From Mantamonas sphyraenae (taxonomy: Eukaryota > CRuMs > Mantamonadidae), in the NCBI GenBank assembly GCA_026936335.1, contig JAPMXV010000010.1, positions 186,001 through 250,000 of the forward strand: 64,000 nucleotides of DNA, in the 5' to 3' direction. The position numbers and the translations under genes are program-made. Positions 36,876 to 48,100 of this stretch are shown piece by piece; positions within the stretch are counted from its first letter, which is position 1, and every line of letters starts with the position of its first letter. The notes below the pieces were generated by a model. That model saw only the letters and a list, made by a program, of their open reading frames with translations. It was not told the origin of the DNA and made no database searches.

Positions 36876-38173
36876 GCCACCACGTGCGTTCTTGCCTGTG
36901 TTGCTGTTGCTGTTGCTGTTGTTGTTGTTGGCATTGCGTCCACCGCCCCGTGTCGTGCTGGTGTTGGTGTTGCGGCCTCCAGACACCTGGGTCTGCTTGC
37001 CCTTGCCCGAAACCTTGCTGTTGCTGTTGCTGTTGTTGTTGTTGTTGTTGTTGTTGCGTCCGGTGCGGTTGCTGTTGCTGTTTGTGTTGCCGCGTACGAT
37101 GTTGCGGTTGAGGCTTCGGCCACGTGCATCGCTGCTGCTTCCACGGCTGCTCGTGCTGCTGCTGCTGCTGCTGCTGCGACTCTGGCGCTCCTGCTCCTTC
37201 TTGAAGTGGTTCGAGTGGTCGCGCTTCACCATTTGCACCACAGGGTACTTCTTGATCAGCTCCACCAGGCCGTAAAAGGCGCGTTCGACAAACTCGGGAT
37301 CGCCTTCGATGGTGATGATGCCGTTGTTGTTCTTTGCGCCTGCTCACACGCACACACAGGGCCATCACACACTTCCGGTGTCAGCAGCGTTACCATCTAC
37401 ACGCATAGCAGCACGCAGTACGCATTGCGGCGACTGCAGCGCACGCATGCTTGGCCCGCAGGAGGCCAAGCCGGAATGCCCGCTCTGACGCGAGAGAGGA
37501 AAAGAGGCGCAGGTGGTGCGGCACGCCCACCCGAAAAACTCACTCTTGGGCATGCGGATCTCCACACGGTCGTCCTGCAGGCGCTGGACCTCCTGGCGGT
37601 GGGCGAGGAGCACATCAAGGAATGCGCTGTGTGGGCGGGCAGGCGTCAGCAGCGGCGGCAGAGTGCAGTCAAGAGCGGCGCAAGGCGTGGACGCGTTCTT
37701 GGAAAACGAATGCGCAGCGTGTTTTGCACGCCACGTGGGCACGCACACACATCGCACACAGCACACAACCTACGTCTTGACAAACAGCACACCCAGAGAG
37801 GCGCTCTCGACGTCCACCTGGTTGGACATGGTGGCCACCGCGTCGAAAATTTCGCTTTCCGTGTTGCTTCGGCTGACAATCTCAAAGTCCAGCTTGCCTT
37901 CCTCGTCGGGCTCGGCGTTCTTTGGCGGCGCCGAAACCTGCGCCTTGGAAGTCTGTGTTTGCAGGGCACGGATATACACGTGGGATCATGTGAGCAAGGG
38001 TGTGGGGTGTGGGTGTGCGCATTGTCGTGTACGCCGCTCTCCTCTCGTCGTCTCCGTACCTGCATGAGTTCGCGGATGTTCTTGCCACCCGTACCGATGA
38101 GACGGCCCACATCGTCTGCGTACACAGGCACCACCATGTGCAACTTGACTGCTTTACTGACTGACACGCCCAT
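34727..38173 (-). CDS. KH-domain RNA-binding protein with Asn/Gln/Ser tracts
   Basis: Exons 38173-38060, 37952-37774, 37626-37544 and 37339-34727 join in phase; about 995 residues. KH 1 carries the canonical GxxG loop in VGRLIGTGGKNIREL. A second KH-like unit spans the exon 3/4 join (VEIRMPKS, then GIITIEGDPEFVERAF). A third has VPDHSIGVVYGFNGEKLAEL with GFNG in the GxxG position. Between units 2 and 3 lie uninterrupted Asn, Gln and Ser runs from CAG/AAC repeats (about 36720-37170). The C-terminal half has Asp/Asn runs, a conserved-looking globular region and a long Ala/Glu/Lys coiled coil near the end. It probably binds single-stranded RNA in the cytoplasm. A frame break near 36050 lies in a GAGGAG run without any GT. 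ATG 38173 begins a sensible KH N-terminus. Confidence 0.72.
36720..37170 (-). repeat. Triplet-repeat block coding Asn/Gln/Ser runs
   Basis: Successive runs of GTT/TTG and CTG triplets on the plus strand encode poly-Asn, poly-Gln and poly-Ser in the KH gene. The runs are interrupted by Gly/Lys spacers. They are in frame, so they expand or shrink the protein without breaking it, and they are prone to replication slippage. Confidence 0.85.
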
Positions 38174-38291
38174 TTCTGCTGTCTGCTCTTTGGTGGCTGC
38201 AACGGCGCATCGACGACACCCAGTGGATGCTTGAGGGATGGAAAGGGATGGAAGTGTAGCGTGTGCATTCAACCAGTGGGCACCTGTTCAC

Positions 38292-39893
38292 TCATCTCCT
38301 CCTCGTCTCTAGGTCGTCGTCGTTGCGGATGCCATCCTCAACGTACATCTTGGCCGCGTCGAGGGTGTTGGACATGAGCGAGACGATGGTCATGGGACCC
38401 ACGCCTCCAGGCACTGGGGTGATGGCCTTGGCGACGGTGGAAACACTTTCAAAGTCGACGTCGCCCACCACACGGCCCTTGCCCAGGCGTGTGTTGCCCA
38501 CGTCGATGACAGTGGCACCCGGTTGCACCCAGTCGGCGGTGATCATCTGGGGTTTGCCTGCACAGCTGATTACAACCTCGCCCGTCTGTACAATGGCCTT
38601 GACGTTGTTCTGTGCAGTGTGCAGGCGTGTGCGAGCACGGTGGCGGGGTGTCAGCGCGCGTTTGTGCAGTGGCCGCGGGAGTGGCAAGGATGCGTTTTTT
38701 GGGGAGAGCCCGAAATTGCACCCGAGGCTGCGTGGTGCGGGAAATGCTCGTGACGTGCAGGTGCACAGTGTTTGCACTCGATTCACTTACCGTGTGCCGG
38801 TGGGCCAGGGTTACGGTGGCATTCTCGCGGTTGAGCATGAGGGACAAGGGCAAGCCGACGGCTGGCGAGCGGCCGACGACGACGCAATGGCGCCCAGCCA
38901 GCGGGATTTGGTAGTGCCGAAGCAGGGCCAGGCATGCCATGGGCGTGCATGGCGTATGCGTTGGCTCCACGTGACGCATGGCCAGCTTGGCCTGATTGCG
39001 TTCGTCCGACCCATCCACGTCTTTGACCAGGGACACCTCGTTCCAGATGCCGGTCGGGTCCAGCGAGAAGGGCAACGGATTCTGCACTAGGATCCCATGC
39101 ACCTCGGGGTTTTCGTTTAGCGAACGCACCACTGCCTCGATGGCCTGTGCGTGGCAAGTGTGTGTGTGTGTGTGGCACCCGGCGTATGTCAGCAGTTGCA
39201 AACCCGGAGAAGCTTCCGGCAAAACCGGACACGGGCATTTTTCCTCCGCTCCTTCTCCATGCCGGACCCACCTCTTGTGACACGTCCATCGGTAGTTGCA
39301 CGTCAAAATTCTTGTACCCGACAAACTCGGCCATTTTCCTCTTCATGCGCACGTACGTCACGCTGTCATTGCTGTGTGCATGGAGCATGTCAGCTTCCCG
39401 AAGAAACCATGTTTCCCCATCTTCGAATCTCCCGGCGCCGGCGCAGAAGACAACCCCTTTTTTCCGCTTAACCCTCTCGGCGCCCTGCTGCCTGCCTGCG
39501 ATGCCTGCACACTTACTTGTTGCCTACAATCACCATGGCTAGACCTGGCTTGACCCCATTTCGCTCCACAAACTGAGTCGTCTCGGCTTGCAGTTCTTTT
39601 GCGCGCTGCTCGGCCAATCGTGTTCCGTTCATGAGCACGGGGCCCCGCTGCTGCTCCTGATCCACTCCTGCGGCATTTGCAGCCAATGGGCCGCTTAGAG
39701 GCAATGCTCCGTGGGCGTGAAACATGCTGGGATGTGTTTCAAGGTGGCCACTCGCCCCTGCGCTGTCCCCCTTGTTGTGCAACCTTCGCGTGTGCACTGT
39801 CCACGCCCACGCCCCACTGGGGCCCTCTTGCTGCACGGCCTGTTTCAATAATGTTGTTGCTGCCCCTCTTCGTCCTTGTGTTCGTACAAACAT
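38292..39893 (-). CDS. Methylene-THF dehydrogenase/cyclohydrolase, probably mitochondrial (FolD/MTHFD2 type)
   Basis: Interconverts methylene-, methenyl- and 10-formyl-tetrahydrofolate. Exons 39893-39517, 39371-39272, 39144-38791 and 38609-38292 join in phase; 382 residues. Family motifs: MNGTRLAEQRAKEL, DSVTYVRMKRKMAE (with the active-site Lys of YxxxK), HGILVQNPLPF, CTPMACLALL, VVVGRSPAVGLPLSLML for the nucleotide fold, ISCAGKPQMITADWV, and the C-terminal ITPVPGGVGPMTIVSLM. FolD normally has VQLPLP; here Asn replaces Leu. The extra 110 N-terminal residues begin with a basic, hydroxylated stretch without acidic residues (MFVRTQGRRGAATTLLKQAV) that looks like a mitochondrial presequence, which is why ATG 39893 is chosen. 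Confidence 0.9.
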
Positions 39894-40265
39894 GCTTCCA
39901 GGAATGGGGGGGGGGGATGGTTTGCCGTGGGTGGCGCTCCCCTCGCAGCACAACAAACAAGAGTCTCTCTGAGTGGCATGGTACGTGCCACAGCGTAAAC
40001 ACGTGTCGGTCTCACATTCCGTCCACACAACTGACACACAGCACATCCGTTCATTGCGTTTGACTCGTTGCAACCGACCAACGACGGAATGAACCGCAGT
40101 GGAATGTGCTCACGGTCGAACAGAGACAACTGATCGCACGGTACGTGGGCTACGGCTGGACCACAGTGTCCATGGCCGCCGTGGCCGCCTATGCAGTCCA
40201 CACAGTCACCGACAAGGACGAGGGGCCTGCGGAGAGCGGGCGCCACCCGGGGCAGCCAAGTGGAC
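39894..40265. promoter_or_regulatory. Divergent intergenic region, folate enzyme / RRP12
   Basis: 372 bp between divergent starts. It holds a poly-G run (about 39908-39916) and a short plus-strand open frame from 40106 that I do not accept as a gene. I see no RNA gene and no clear core-promoter box. Confidence 0.4.
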
Positions 40266-43200
40266 ATGGATCTCGAGAGCACAGCGAGCGGAAAGAAGAG
40301 AGCCAATAACAGAGGTGGCAAACAGCGTTCATCCAACGCATCAGCTTCGTCTTCCTCCTCCTCGTCCGCTGGCGAGGAGGCATTTTCCGGGCGCCGCGGA
40401 TTTCGCCAGGGCAAGACGCGTCAGGACGACGACGACGGAGGCTGGGACCAGCCGGGCGAGGACGTCATCACACAAGAAGTGGTGGACGCAAAGGCCATGG
40501 AGTTGTTCCCTGACGTCATGCAACGTGTGCGCGCCAAGCGAGACTCGACCACACGCAAGCAGGTGGGTTGCCGTGTGATGCATGCGCTGCTGTCCGTCCG
40601 CCTCCATCCTGCCTCCCAGCACACACCCAGCCTCGCTTACACCGCGGATTCCGTGTTGATTCCATCTCCTCGACACAGGCCACCGCCGTGCTGCTCGCAC
40701 TCAACAGCACCATGGTCGACGAGCAGCAGGCTCCCAGTGCCACGTTTTATTTCCAGGCCCTCATGGATTGCCTGGAAAGCAACCAGGATGCCGCCGACGA
40801 AACCGTCGCCGGCGTCCTCTATCTCATCAGCACTCTCATTCCTCAGTACGTACCTTGAGCCCGTTTTTGCATGTGGCATGCCCGACCCTGAGGCTAATCT
40901 TCCATCCGCGCAACCCGCACACACACACACCTAATTTTCACCACCCCACAGTGTGCCCAAGGCTGTGCTGCAACTGCGCTTCAAGGACAGTGCCAAACTG
41001 TTGCTGCAGGTTGCGGATGTGCATGAAGAGTCGCAGTCTGTGGTAAAGGCGCTGTGCACGTGCATCGGTCACTTGATGCACAGCCAAGCGGCCAAGGTGT
41101 GGGGCTCGGGTACGATGCTCAAGCTTGTGCAACAGCTGCTGTCACTTGCCACAGGCAGCCATTCCAAGGTGCGGCCCAAGGCACGCGAGGCAATGGGCAT
41201 TGCTTTTGACCAGCTCCCTGTGGATTGTGCCCACAAGATTGCTCCTGCCATCGAGGCAGTGTCGTTGGACGTGTTTGGAAGCTGCTCTGCAAAGGAGTGC
41301 AACACAGCTCTGTATCTGCTGGCTGTCCTTGCCCAAATCCTTGCTTATTTGCCGCCGGCAACGATTGCCAAGTTGAGCGGACACATGTTCCCGCTGCTGA
41401 CCATGGGCAACCCGTTCCTGCGTTCCAACGCCATGGATTTGTTCCTGGCCATGTTTCGCAAGGAGAACAGCAACCTGGACGCCACGTTCACGTCTGACCT
41501 GCTGCAGGCGCTGATTGAACACAAACCTGCGGTCCAGGATGCGGGTCCCTCGGCCCAGTTTGCCACCGTGTGCAGCCATGCCCTCAAGAGCCTGGCTGCC
41601 ATGGACGCCGAGGCGGCAGGTGAGATGCTTCCCGAGCTGGTGGGCCATCTGATGCCCAACTTTGCAAGCGACAACGACGCACTGGTGGATGCCACATCGC
41701 GTGCCTTGCAGCTGACCATGCGTCATTGCATCAGCCAGGAGATGGTGCAACAAGCCATCGACAGCCTGGACGACAACGGCAACCTGCCACAGCCCGTCAC
41801 ACGCACAGCCAAGAGCAAGCAGCAACCGCAGAAGAAGGGTCGCCGTGGAGGCGACGACGATGGCATGGACGAAGAGGATGCGGTTGGGGACGAGGAGGAC
41901 GAGGAAGAAGAAGTGATGGAGGACGGAGGCAACGACAGTGATGACACGCCAGCGCTGGCGCTGGTTGTGCATCGTCTGCGTGGCGGATTGAAGCTGAGGT
42001 ACCGTGGAGCGTGGGATCTGGTGCTCAAGGTGCACGCTGAGCTGTTTGCACGCCTGCAAACGGATGCGTTCCCAATGCTGGCGGAGCTGCTGAGTGAGAT
42101 GGGCGCGCTGCGTCACTTGGACGACTTTCACTTTCGGGACGCGTTGGACGCGGCGATTGGGGCGGCGGTGAGCGGCATGGGCCCAGAGAACGTACTTACG
42201 GTGCTGCCCATGGACCTGCTGCAGGACTCGGACGATTTGAAGGAGGAGGAAACGGCGCGTGTGTGGATGCTGCCACTGCTTGCGCGGTATGTGCGCTGCA
42301 CCGAGCTCGCGTTTTTCAACTCCCACTTTGCACCGCTTGCGTTCAAACTGGGCAAGCGTGCAGACTCGCTGGACGGCGGAGCGGGTGCCAACGCATCGAT
42401 GGGCGGTGGCGACGACGCGGGCGACGACGATTTGGAAAGCATGGGATTGGGCATTGAGCGCGCGCAGCCCACGTATGCAGACGAAAAGGCGGCTCAGCTG
42501 CGCACACTGCAACGTCAGGTGTGGGAGCTGTTGCCTCGGTTCTGCATCATGCCCGTGGATTGTGCGGAGGAGTTTCCCAACATGGCCAAGAACCTGGCGC
42601 AGACGATGAAGCGGCATCCGCAGTGGCAAAAGGTGATTTGCAGGGGCCTGCGCACGCTGATCCAGTCGAATCGCCGCGTGGCCGGACGCACCGACGACTT
42701 TCTGGAGTTGGAGGATGTGAAGAAGGAGGCGTTTGGCACGAGTGGCCAGCATAGCGAGGATGTCAAGGCCAACCGGGCGGCGGAGGAGGAGCAGAAGGCC
42801 ATGGCCTCGTATCCGTTTGATGAGGCACGTGCAGAGGAGCATTTGGCGTCGGTGACGCGGTATGCAGGCAACTATCTGCCGATTCTGTTTGGGGTGTTTA
42901 CACGCACGCGTCCGGGCGACCGACAGGTGGTGGCCGAGTGCATCATGGAGTTTGCCAGTGTGAGCGAGAGCGAGGTGGTCACGAAACACTTCAACCAGGT
43001 GATGAACAGACTGATGAAGTTGGACATGGAAGACGGTGACGAGGAGGATGAGGGCGAGGGTGAAGAGGTGGGCGAGGGTCAAACGCCGGCCGCGGTGCGC
43101 AGGCACAATCTGACGGAACTGGGCATCTGTTTGGTGCACTCGTTGGACGACGAGAGCGTGGGCCACCTGTACGAACTGATGCGTCCGTACCTGGAGGACG

Positions 43201-44966
43201 AAGACCACACACTGCAGAAAAAGGCGTACAAGATGCTGCGTCGCATGTTCCGCACCCATCCGGATTGGATGCGAGCCAACGTGGACGATCTGATGGCCAC
43301 CCTTGCCGAGTCGCTGGTGGAAGTGACGTCGGAAGCCAAACAGTTCCGCATGCCGTGTTTGCACTACCTGGTGAGCCAGCTGCAGGGCGAGGACATTGCG
43401 GTGATTGAAGACCACATCGCAGAGGTGGTGCTTGCGCTGAAGGAGCAGAACGACGACGCGCGGCTGCAGGCGTACGACCTGTTGGTGTCCATGTGTGCAA
43501 GGTACAAGGAGCTGCCGCAGGGGGCCAGCCAACTGACCATGGGCGACGGCGCAGACGAGCAGGAGGATGAGCAGGAGGCATACACACCGTCGCTGGCGGA
43601 GGAGAACGTGACCCGATTCTTCCAGATTGTGATGGCGGGTCTGGCCAAGATGGACGAGGAGTCGCTGATGGCCACGTCGACGATTTCTGCGCTGGGCAGG
43701 CTGATGTACGAGTTCCACAGCGACCTGCCGGACCACGTGTGCACGCAGATCATCGACGCCATCCTGCCGTTCCTGCAACAAGGGGACAAGGCGATTGTGC
43801 GCGTGGTGATCGGCTTCATCAAAGTGTGCATCATGCGTCTGGAACCTGGTCTGTACGAAGATCTGCTGGGCCCCATGATCAAGGGCCTGCTGCACTGGTC
43901 GGCCAACTCGCGACGTGAGCTGCGCCTGAAGGTCAAGGTGATCTTTGAGCGCATGATGCGCAAGGTGGGCTACCACGCCATGCTGGACCACTTTCCCACC
44001 AAACACCGACGCTTCATTGCCACCATCAAGAACGAACACGAGGCCAAGCTGCGCAACCGTGCCAAGGCGCGTGAAGCACACATGGAGGCCAACGCGGCGG
44101 CGGCGCACCACGAGCGTGTGCTGGCACGCGCACGCGAACAGGGACGCAAGACAGGTGGCGGACCTGGAGAGCGCGCACCCATGGACAAGGACGACCTGGG
44201 AGGACTGCGACGCAAGACGGAAGGGACGTGGTTGCAGGAGGCCGGCGACGACGATCCGCTGGACTTTTTGGGGGCGAGTGTGAACCAGCGTGTGCTGTCC
44301 ACGAAACCGCAGGCACGAGGGAGCAAGAGTGCACTGGACGAGGACTCGGACGACGATGTACAGATTGGCAAGGACGGCCGGGTGGTGGTGCGAGACGACG
44401 ATTCGGACGAGGAGGGTGCCCAGTCGGGCGACAAACGCAAACGACGCGCAGACGACACGGGTCTGGAGGAGATGTACAACGAGGACGAGTTTTTCGACGC
44501 CAACGCACGCAAGTTTAAGCGTGCACGTGAGGTGTACGGCAACGGCCTGGTGGGGGAGGAGGACTCGGATGGGGAGTGGGACGACGACGAAGACATGGTG
44601 GAGCGCGAGATGCGTGGCAGGCGGGGCACAAGCAGCAGCGGCAGCAGCCGACGTGGTGCAGGCGGTGCAGGCGGTGCGGGTGGCAGTGGAGAGGGTGGCA
44701 AGGGCGGAGGGCGCTCGGGACGTGGCAAGCAGCTGCGCGAGGCCAGAGAGAAGTTTGGACGCAAGTACAGGGGCAAGGGCAAGGGCGATGTGCCTCGAGA
44801 GGGCCAGTACCAGCCTGTGGAGTACGTGCCATTGCCCCCGACGCTGAACAACAAGCGGAACAAGAAGGAGAAGCACCAGGTGAACAACATGCTCAAAGCA
44901 GCCAAGATGGGTTCGCTGCAAGGGGCCAAGGGCCGTCGCAGGAAGCAGAGGCAAGGGAGGAAGTGA
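40266..44966 (+). CDS. RRP12-like ribosome biogenesis and export factor
   Basis: Three exons, 40266-40562, 40679-40845 and 40952-44966, join in phase (GTGGGT...ACAG; GTACGT...CACAG); 1,492 residues, near the 1,200-1,300 usual for RRP12. It is a HEAT/ARM solenoid: repeated helical pairs such as VVKALCTCIGHLMHSQAAKV, the NUC173-type core around 41970-42700, and HEAT units 43120-44000. The C-terminus is the typical RRP12 tail: acidic blocks, REVYGNG, REKFGRKYRGKGKGD, and a terminal basic run (KGRRRKQRQGRK). In yeast, RRP12 binds Ran and RNA, travels with pre-40S and pre-60S particles, and helps pre-40S export and maturation. A 1,315-codon open frame lies fully antisense to exon 3, but codon bias explains it. 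Confidence 0.88.
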
Positions 44967-45010
44967 CGAGGTTGGTGGGAGAAAGGCAACGTTTGTTCTT
45001 TGCGCAGGCC

Positions 45011-45090
45011 TTTGCGACCGACCGTGAACACTGCTGTGCTTTGTTGAAAAACAATAAAAATCCATCCTTTCGATGGTAGTCGGTCGCAAA
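45011..45090. repeat. 80-nt structured element: perfect 12-bp inverted repeat enclosing small hairpins
   Basis: TTTGCGACCGAC (45011-45022) is the exact reverse complement of GTCGGTCGCAAA (45079-45090). Within the 56-nt interior lie CACTGCTGTG, TTGTT-GAAA-AACAA (45041-45054) and CCATC-CTTTC-GATGG (45062-45076). On paper it folds as one long closing stem with two or three side hairpins. It is in the RRP12 3' UTR on plus and 74-153 nt beyond the Fanzor-like stop on minus. I tested a tRNA reading and found no T-arm signature. Its function is not known. Confidence 0.7.
45053..45058 (+). promoter_or_regulatory. AATAAA polyadenylation signal for RRP12
   Basis: A perfect AATAAA hexamer lies 87 bp after the RRP12 stop, followed by a short A run. 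It sits inside the 80-nt inverted-repeat element 45011-45090. Confidence 0.6.
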
Positions 45091-45163
45091 TCCCTGCCGT
45101 CACCCGCCCGTCGCCCCGCCCGCCTTTAGTCTGTGTTGTTTTGTGCGATTGTGCGATTCACTC

Positions 45164-48100
45164 TTACTCCTTGCGCAGTTGCGCCCGTTGCTTGCGCCAC
45201 CTCCTCGATGACAGCTTTGTGTGAGTCTTCCTGTCCACGCCCGAGATTGCCACCACCAACAGAGTGGCGATGGTCACCGCAGCGTCCGTATCCTTGTGCT
45301 GCGCCCATCGTTCGCAGCGTGCGCAGTCCCACCATCTTCGGCTACAGCCCCGCCTCGTGTACGATTTCGGGCTCAGGGTCACCTGGTGTCCACACTCGCG
45401 GCACAGAGCAGAGGTGTACGCCTCGCGTGTGACCACGAGCGTATGTGTACGACTCAGGTGTCTCTTGACGTCCGCCAGAGGGACCCGCGCACTGAAGCCG
45501 CCGTTCCCAAAAGCAAGCAGGGAGCGCTGCTGGACCAGCCTGTCAATGTCCGAGATGGAGGCCGAGATGCCAGCAAGGTACCTGTTGCGGAGCTTGCGGT
45601 GTTCGTAATGATGCGCATCCACGAGGTTCCGGTGCGGCTCTCGCTGTGCAAACTCTTCCCGCTTTGCTTGGTTCAGTTCTTGCCATGTCGGGGTAGAAGA
45701 AGCAGATGATGATGGTGATGATGATGAGGAGGAGGAGGATGATCGTGCGTTGGATCGTAGCGTACGTCGGGATGCTGCTGCTGCTGCTGCTCTGCATCTT
45801 CTGACTGCTTCCGTGGCAGCCTGGGTCAGGACGTTCTGCTTCTTCCTGAGCTGACTGGTCCGCAGCATATGTCTGTAAGATGGTGTTGGCAATGGAAAGT
45901 AGATACCTGCGTCCACGTGCAGAACATTGTCGCGATCGAGTGTCGCTGACATCTTGTTGTGGTGAAAGACAGCGACGCAGCTGGTGCAGTCAACGTTGGG
46001 GTCCATCCCGATTACAGGTATACCAGCAGGCGTCCACAAATCGTTCTGCCCTAGTGTACGGGCCACCTGTTTGTCTGACTCGAGCAAGATTCCAGTGCGC
46101 TTGCCAGCAGAAGTTTGCGATGGCTCGCACTCCGCATCCAGGTGCTGCATGACGTCTGTAAGGCTGCTCTCGTCGACACCAGACTCTTCAAACCACTGCT
46201 CCAGCTTGGGCATGGCCGCTCTGCCGTACGCTTGATAAAAGAGGCTCGCCATATGCATGACGTGGAACCACGATAGATCCCGCACCCGACCCTTCGCGTC
46301 GAACCCAACACGGACACATGCGACACGCAGTGCCTCGTCGACGTCTGATGCTGCCACGCAGCCCTGAGCCCCTTTCAGCTTTCGACGGGCTCCAACAGCC
46401 AGGCTATGAGGGGCGTAGACAGTTTGATAGATAGATCGACCGTCGTTGCCACCGAGGGTGATCCCCTGCCCTCGAGTCTCCTGCCCTGTGTCTGAGTTCC
46501 AGAGCCCCGGTAGAACGAGCATGGTGACTGCGTTTACAAGGTCACCCCGGTGGGCTGCCCATCCAGCTTCCGTCCTCATAATGCCGACATGTGTTCGCCC
46601 TTTGATCCTCTCCAGTGCACGCTGTGAACCTGGGCACAGAACAGCAGCGTGGTCCACAATAAGCTGGTTGAGCTGGCGAGCGAGCACGTTTGACTTTGCT
46701 CGCTCATCCCAGGGCAACGTCTCGATGATCGCGGTGGCGGCTGCTGCTGCTGCTGCTGCTGCTTCGCCTCCCCTCGTACTCAAGTGCTTCAGAAAGTCGT
46801 ATGCGACCCGAAACAGCTTGTACTTTAGATCGTAGCCGGACACAGAGACCGTACAGCGTGCTGTAGCGTGTGGGCGAGGTACAAGCTGGACAGCGTGGCC
46901 ACATTGCTCAGCCTCCAATTTGAGCAGACAGATGTAGGACGCGACACGGGCCTGGTTCTTCTCGTCCTCCTTTGCCTTTGAGAGCAAAGGCGAGCCAGCC
47001 ACGACCTTGCTCACCTTGTCCTTCAGCGGCTGCAGCTGCGTCCTCCAGTCCATCTGCTGCTGCTGCGCAACCACAAGCGCCTCTTCATGGTCCTGGTCTT
47101 GGTCCTCATCTCGATCCTGCTCGTGATCTTGGTCTGCTTCCGGTTCTCCATCGTCGTCGACCTCGTCCACCTCCTCGACCTCCTCTGCTTTCACCCTCTT
47201 CTTCCATGCTGCGAGTGACATCCCCGACACGTATGCGCATGCCACCTCTGTCAGCTTCCGCGGGAGCTCCGGCACAGCATTGGACACCATCCTTTTCACC
47301 GATGAAGTCCAGTGTCTGGTCGCAAGGTTCCACATGGTCCTCATCTGACGTGCAGCTGACCCCTCAGCCAGCAGATTCTCGAGTTGCTGACGCTGCTCCT
47401 CAAGCTCCAGGCCGTCGTAGTATGGACTCGCAGTATGGGCGCACAACACTCCGTACAAGAGCTCCCGTTCCTGCACGAAGCGACTGTGAGTGTCGAGCAG
47501 GACTGCTTCCAATTCCTGGCGTTGGCTCTCAGTCATCCTGCTGTCCGCTGCGTCCTGAATAGTCCCACGTGCCACGGTTGTGGATTTTCCCGCCAGTCCC
47601 ATCACTCGTTCCACGCCTCCGTGTCCACGGCCGTCATGCATCCCGTACACACCAGACAACGCCTGTTCCTCAGTCGGGCGGCGGTCGTTTAGCAGCGCTG
47701 CAACCTTCCGTCCAAGCTTGTAGAACGATTCACGCTCAGCTGTGCGCGCCTCGTCAATCTCATCCTCATTGTCCTCTTTGCTTGACTCCTGTACGTAGCA
47801 GACATCCTTGCCACAGAGCAGTTTGGCCAAACGGCCCTTCAAGTAGGTGCCCTTGGCCAACATCGAGTCACACAGTGTCTCCACCTCGTCGCGGTTGCTG
47901 CATGAATCAAGTTTTCCCGCCTCGACATCCGCGAGCAGCTCCTCTCGCTTCTTTTCGACTGCCTTCTCGAACTGCTGCATGTTGTCGTACCTTTTTGCCT
48001 TCTTCTTTGCCTTTTCAATCTCCTCCTGCAGCTCAGTCTGCCGTTCAATCGCGTTGTCGAGCGAGGCACGCTCCCGAGCACCCAGCTGAAGCCGTCCTTG

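Noticed and set aside
36720-37170. CRISPR-like or regularly spaced repeat array
   Set aside because: Simple in-frame triplet runs encoding Asn, Gln and Ser, with no unique spacers.
40106-40309. A 67-codon frame with a weak hydrophobic segment upstream of RRP12
   Set aside because: It overlaps the RRP12 start, has no recognised motif, and fits chance length in a GC-rich promoter region.
41142-45089. A 1,315-codon open frame antisense to RRP12
   Set aside because: Fully covered by a recognisable gene on the other strand. Composition is His/Leu/Gln-rich and typical of the reverse frame of GC-biased codons.
45011-45090. tRNA gene reading of the 80-nt hairpin element
   Set aside because: Size and shape suggest it, but there is no T-loop (GGTTCRA), no D-loop pattern and the closing stem is 12 rather than 7 bp.
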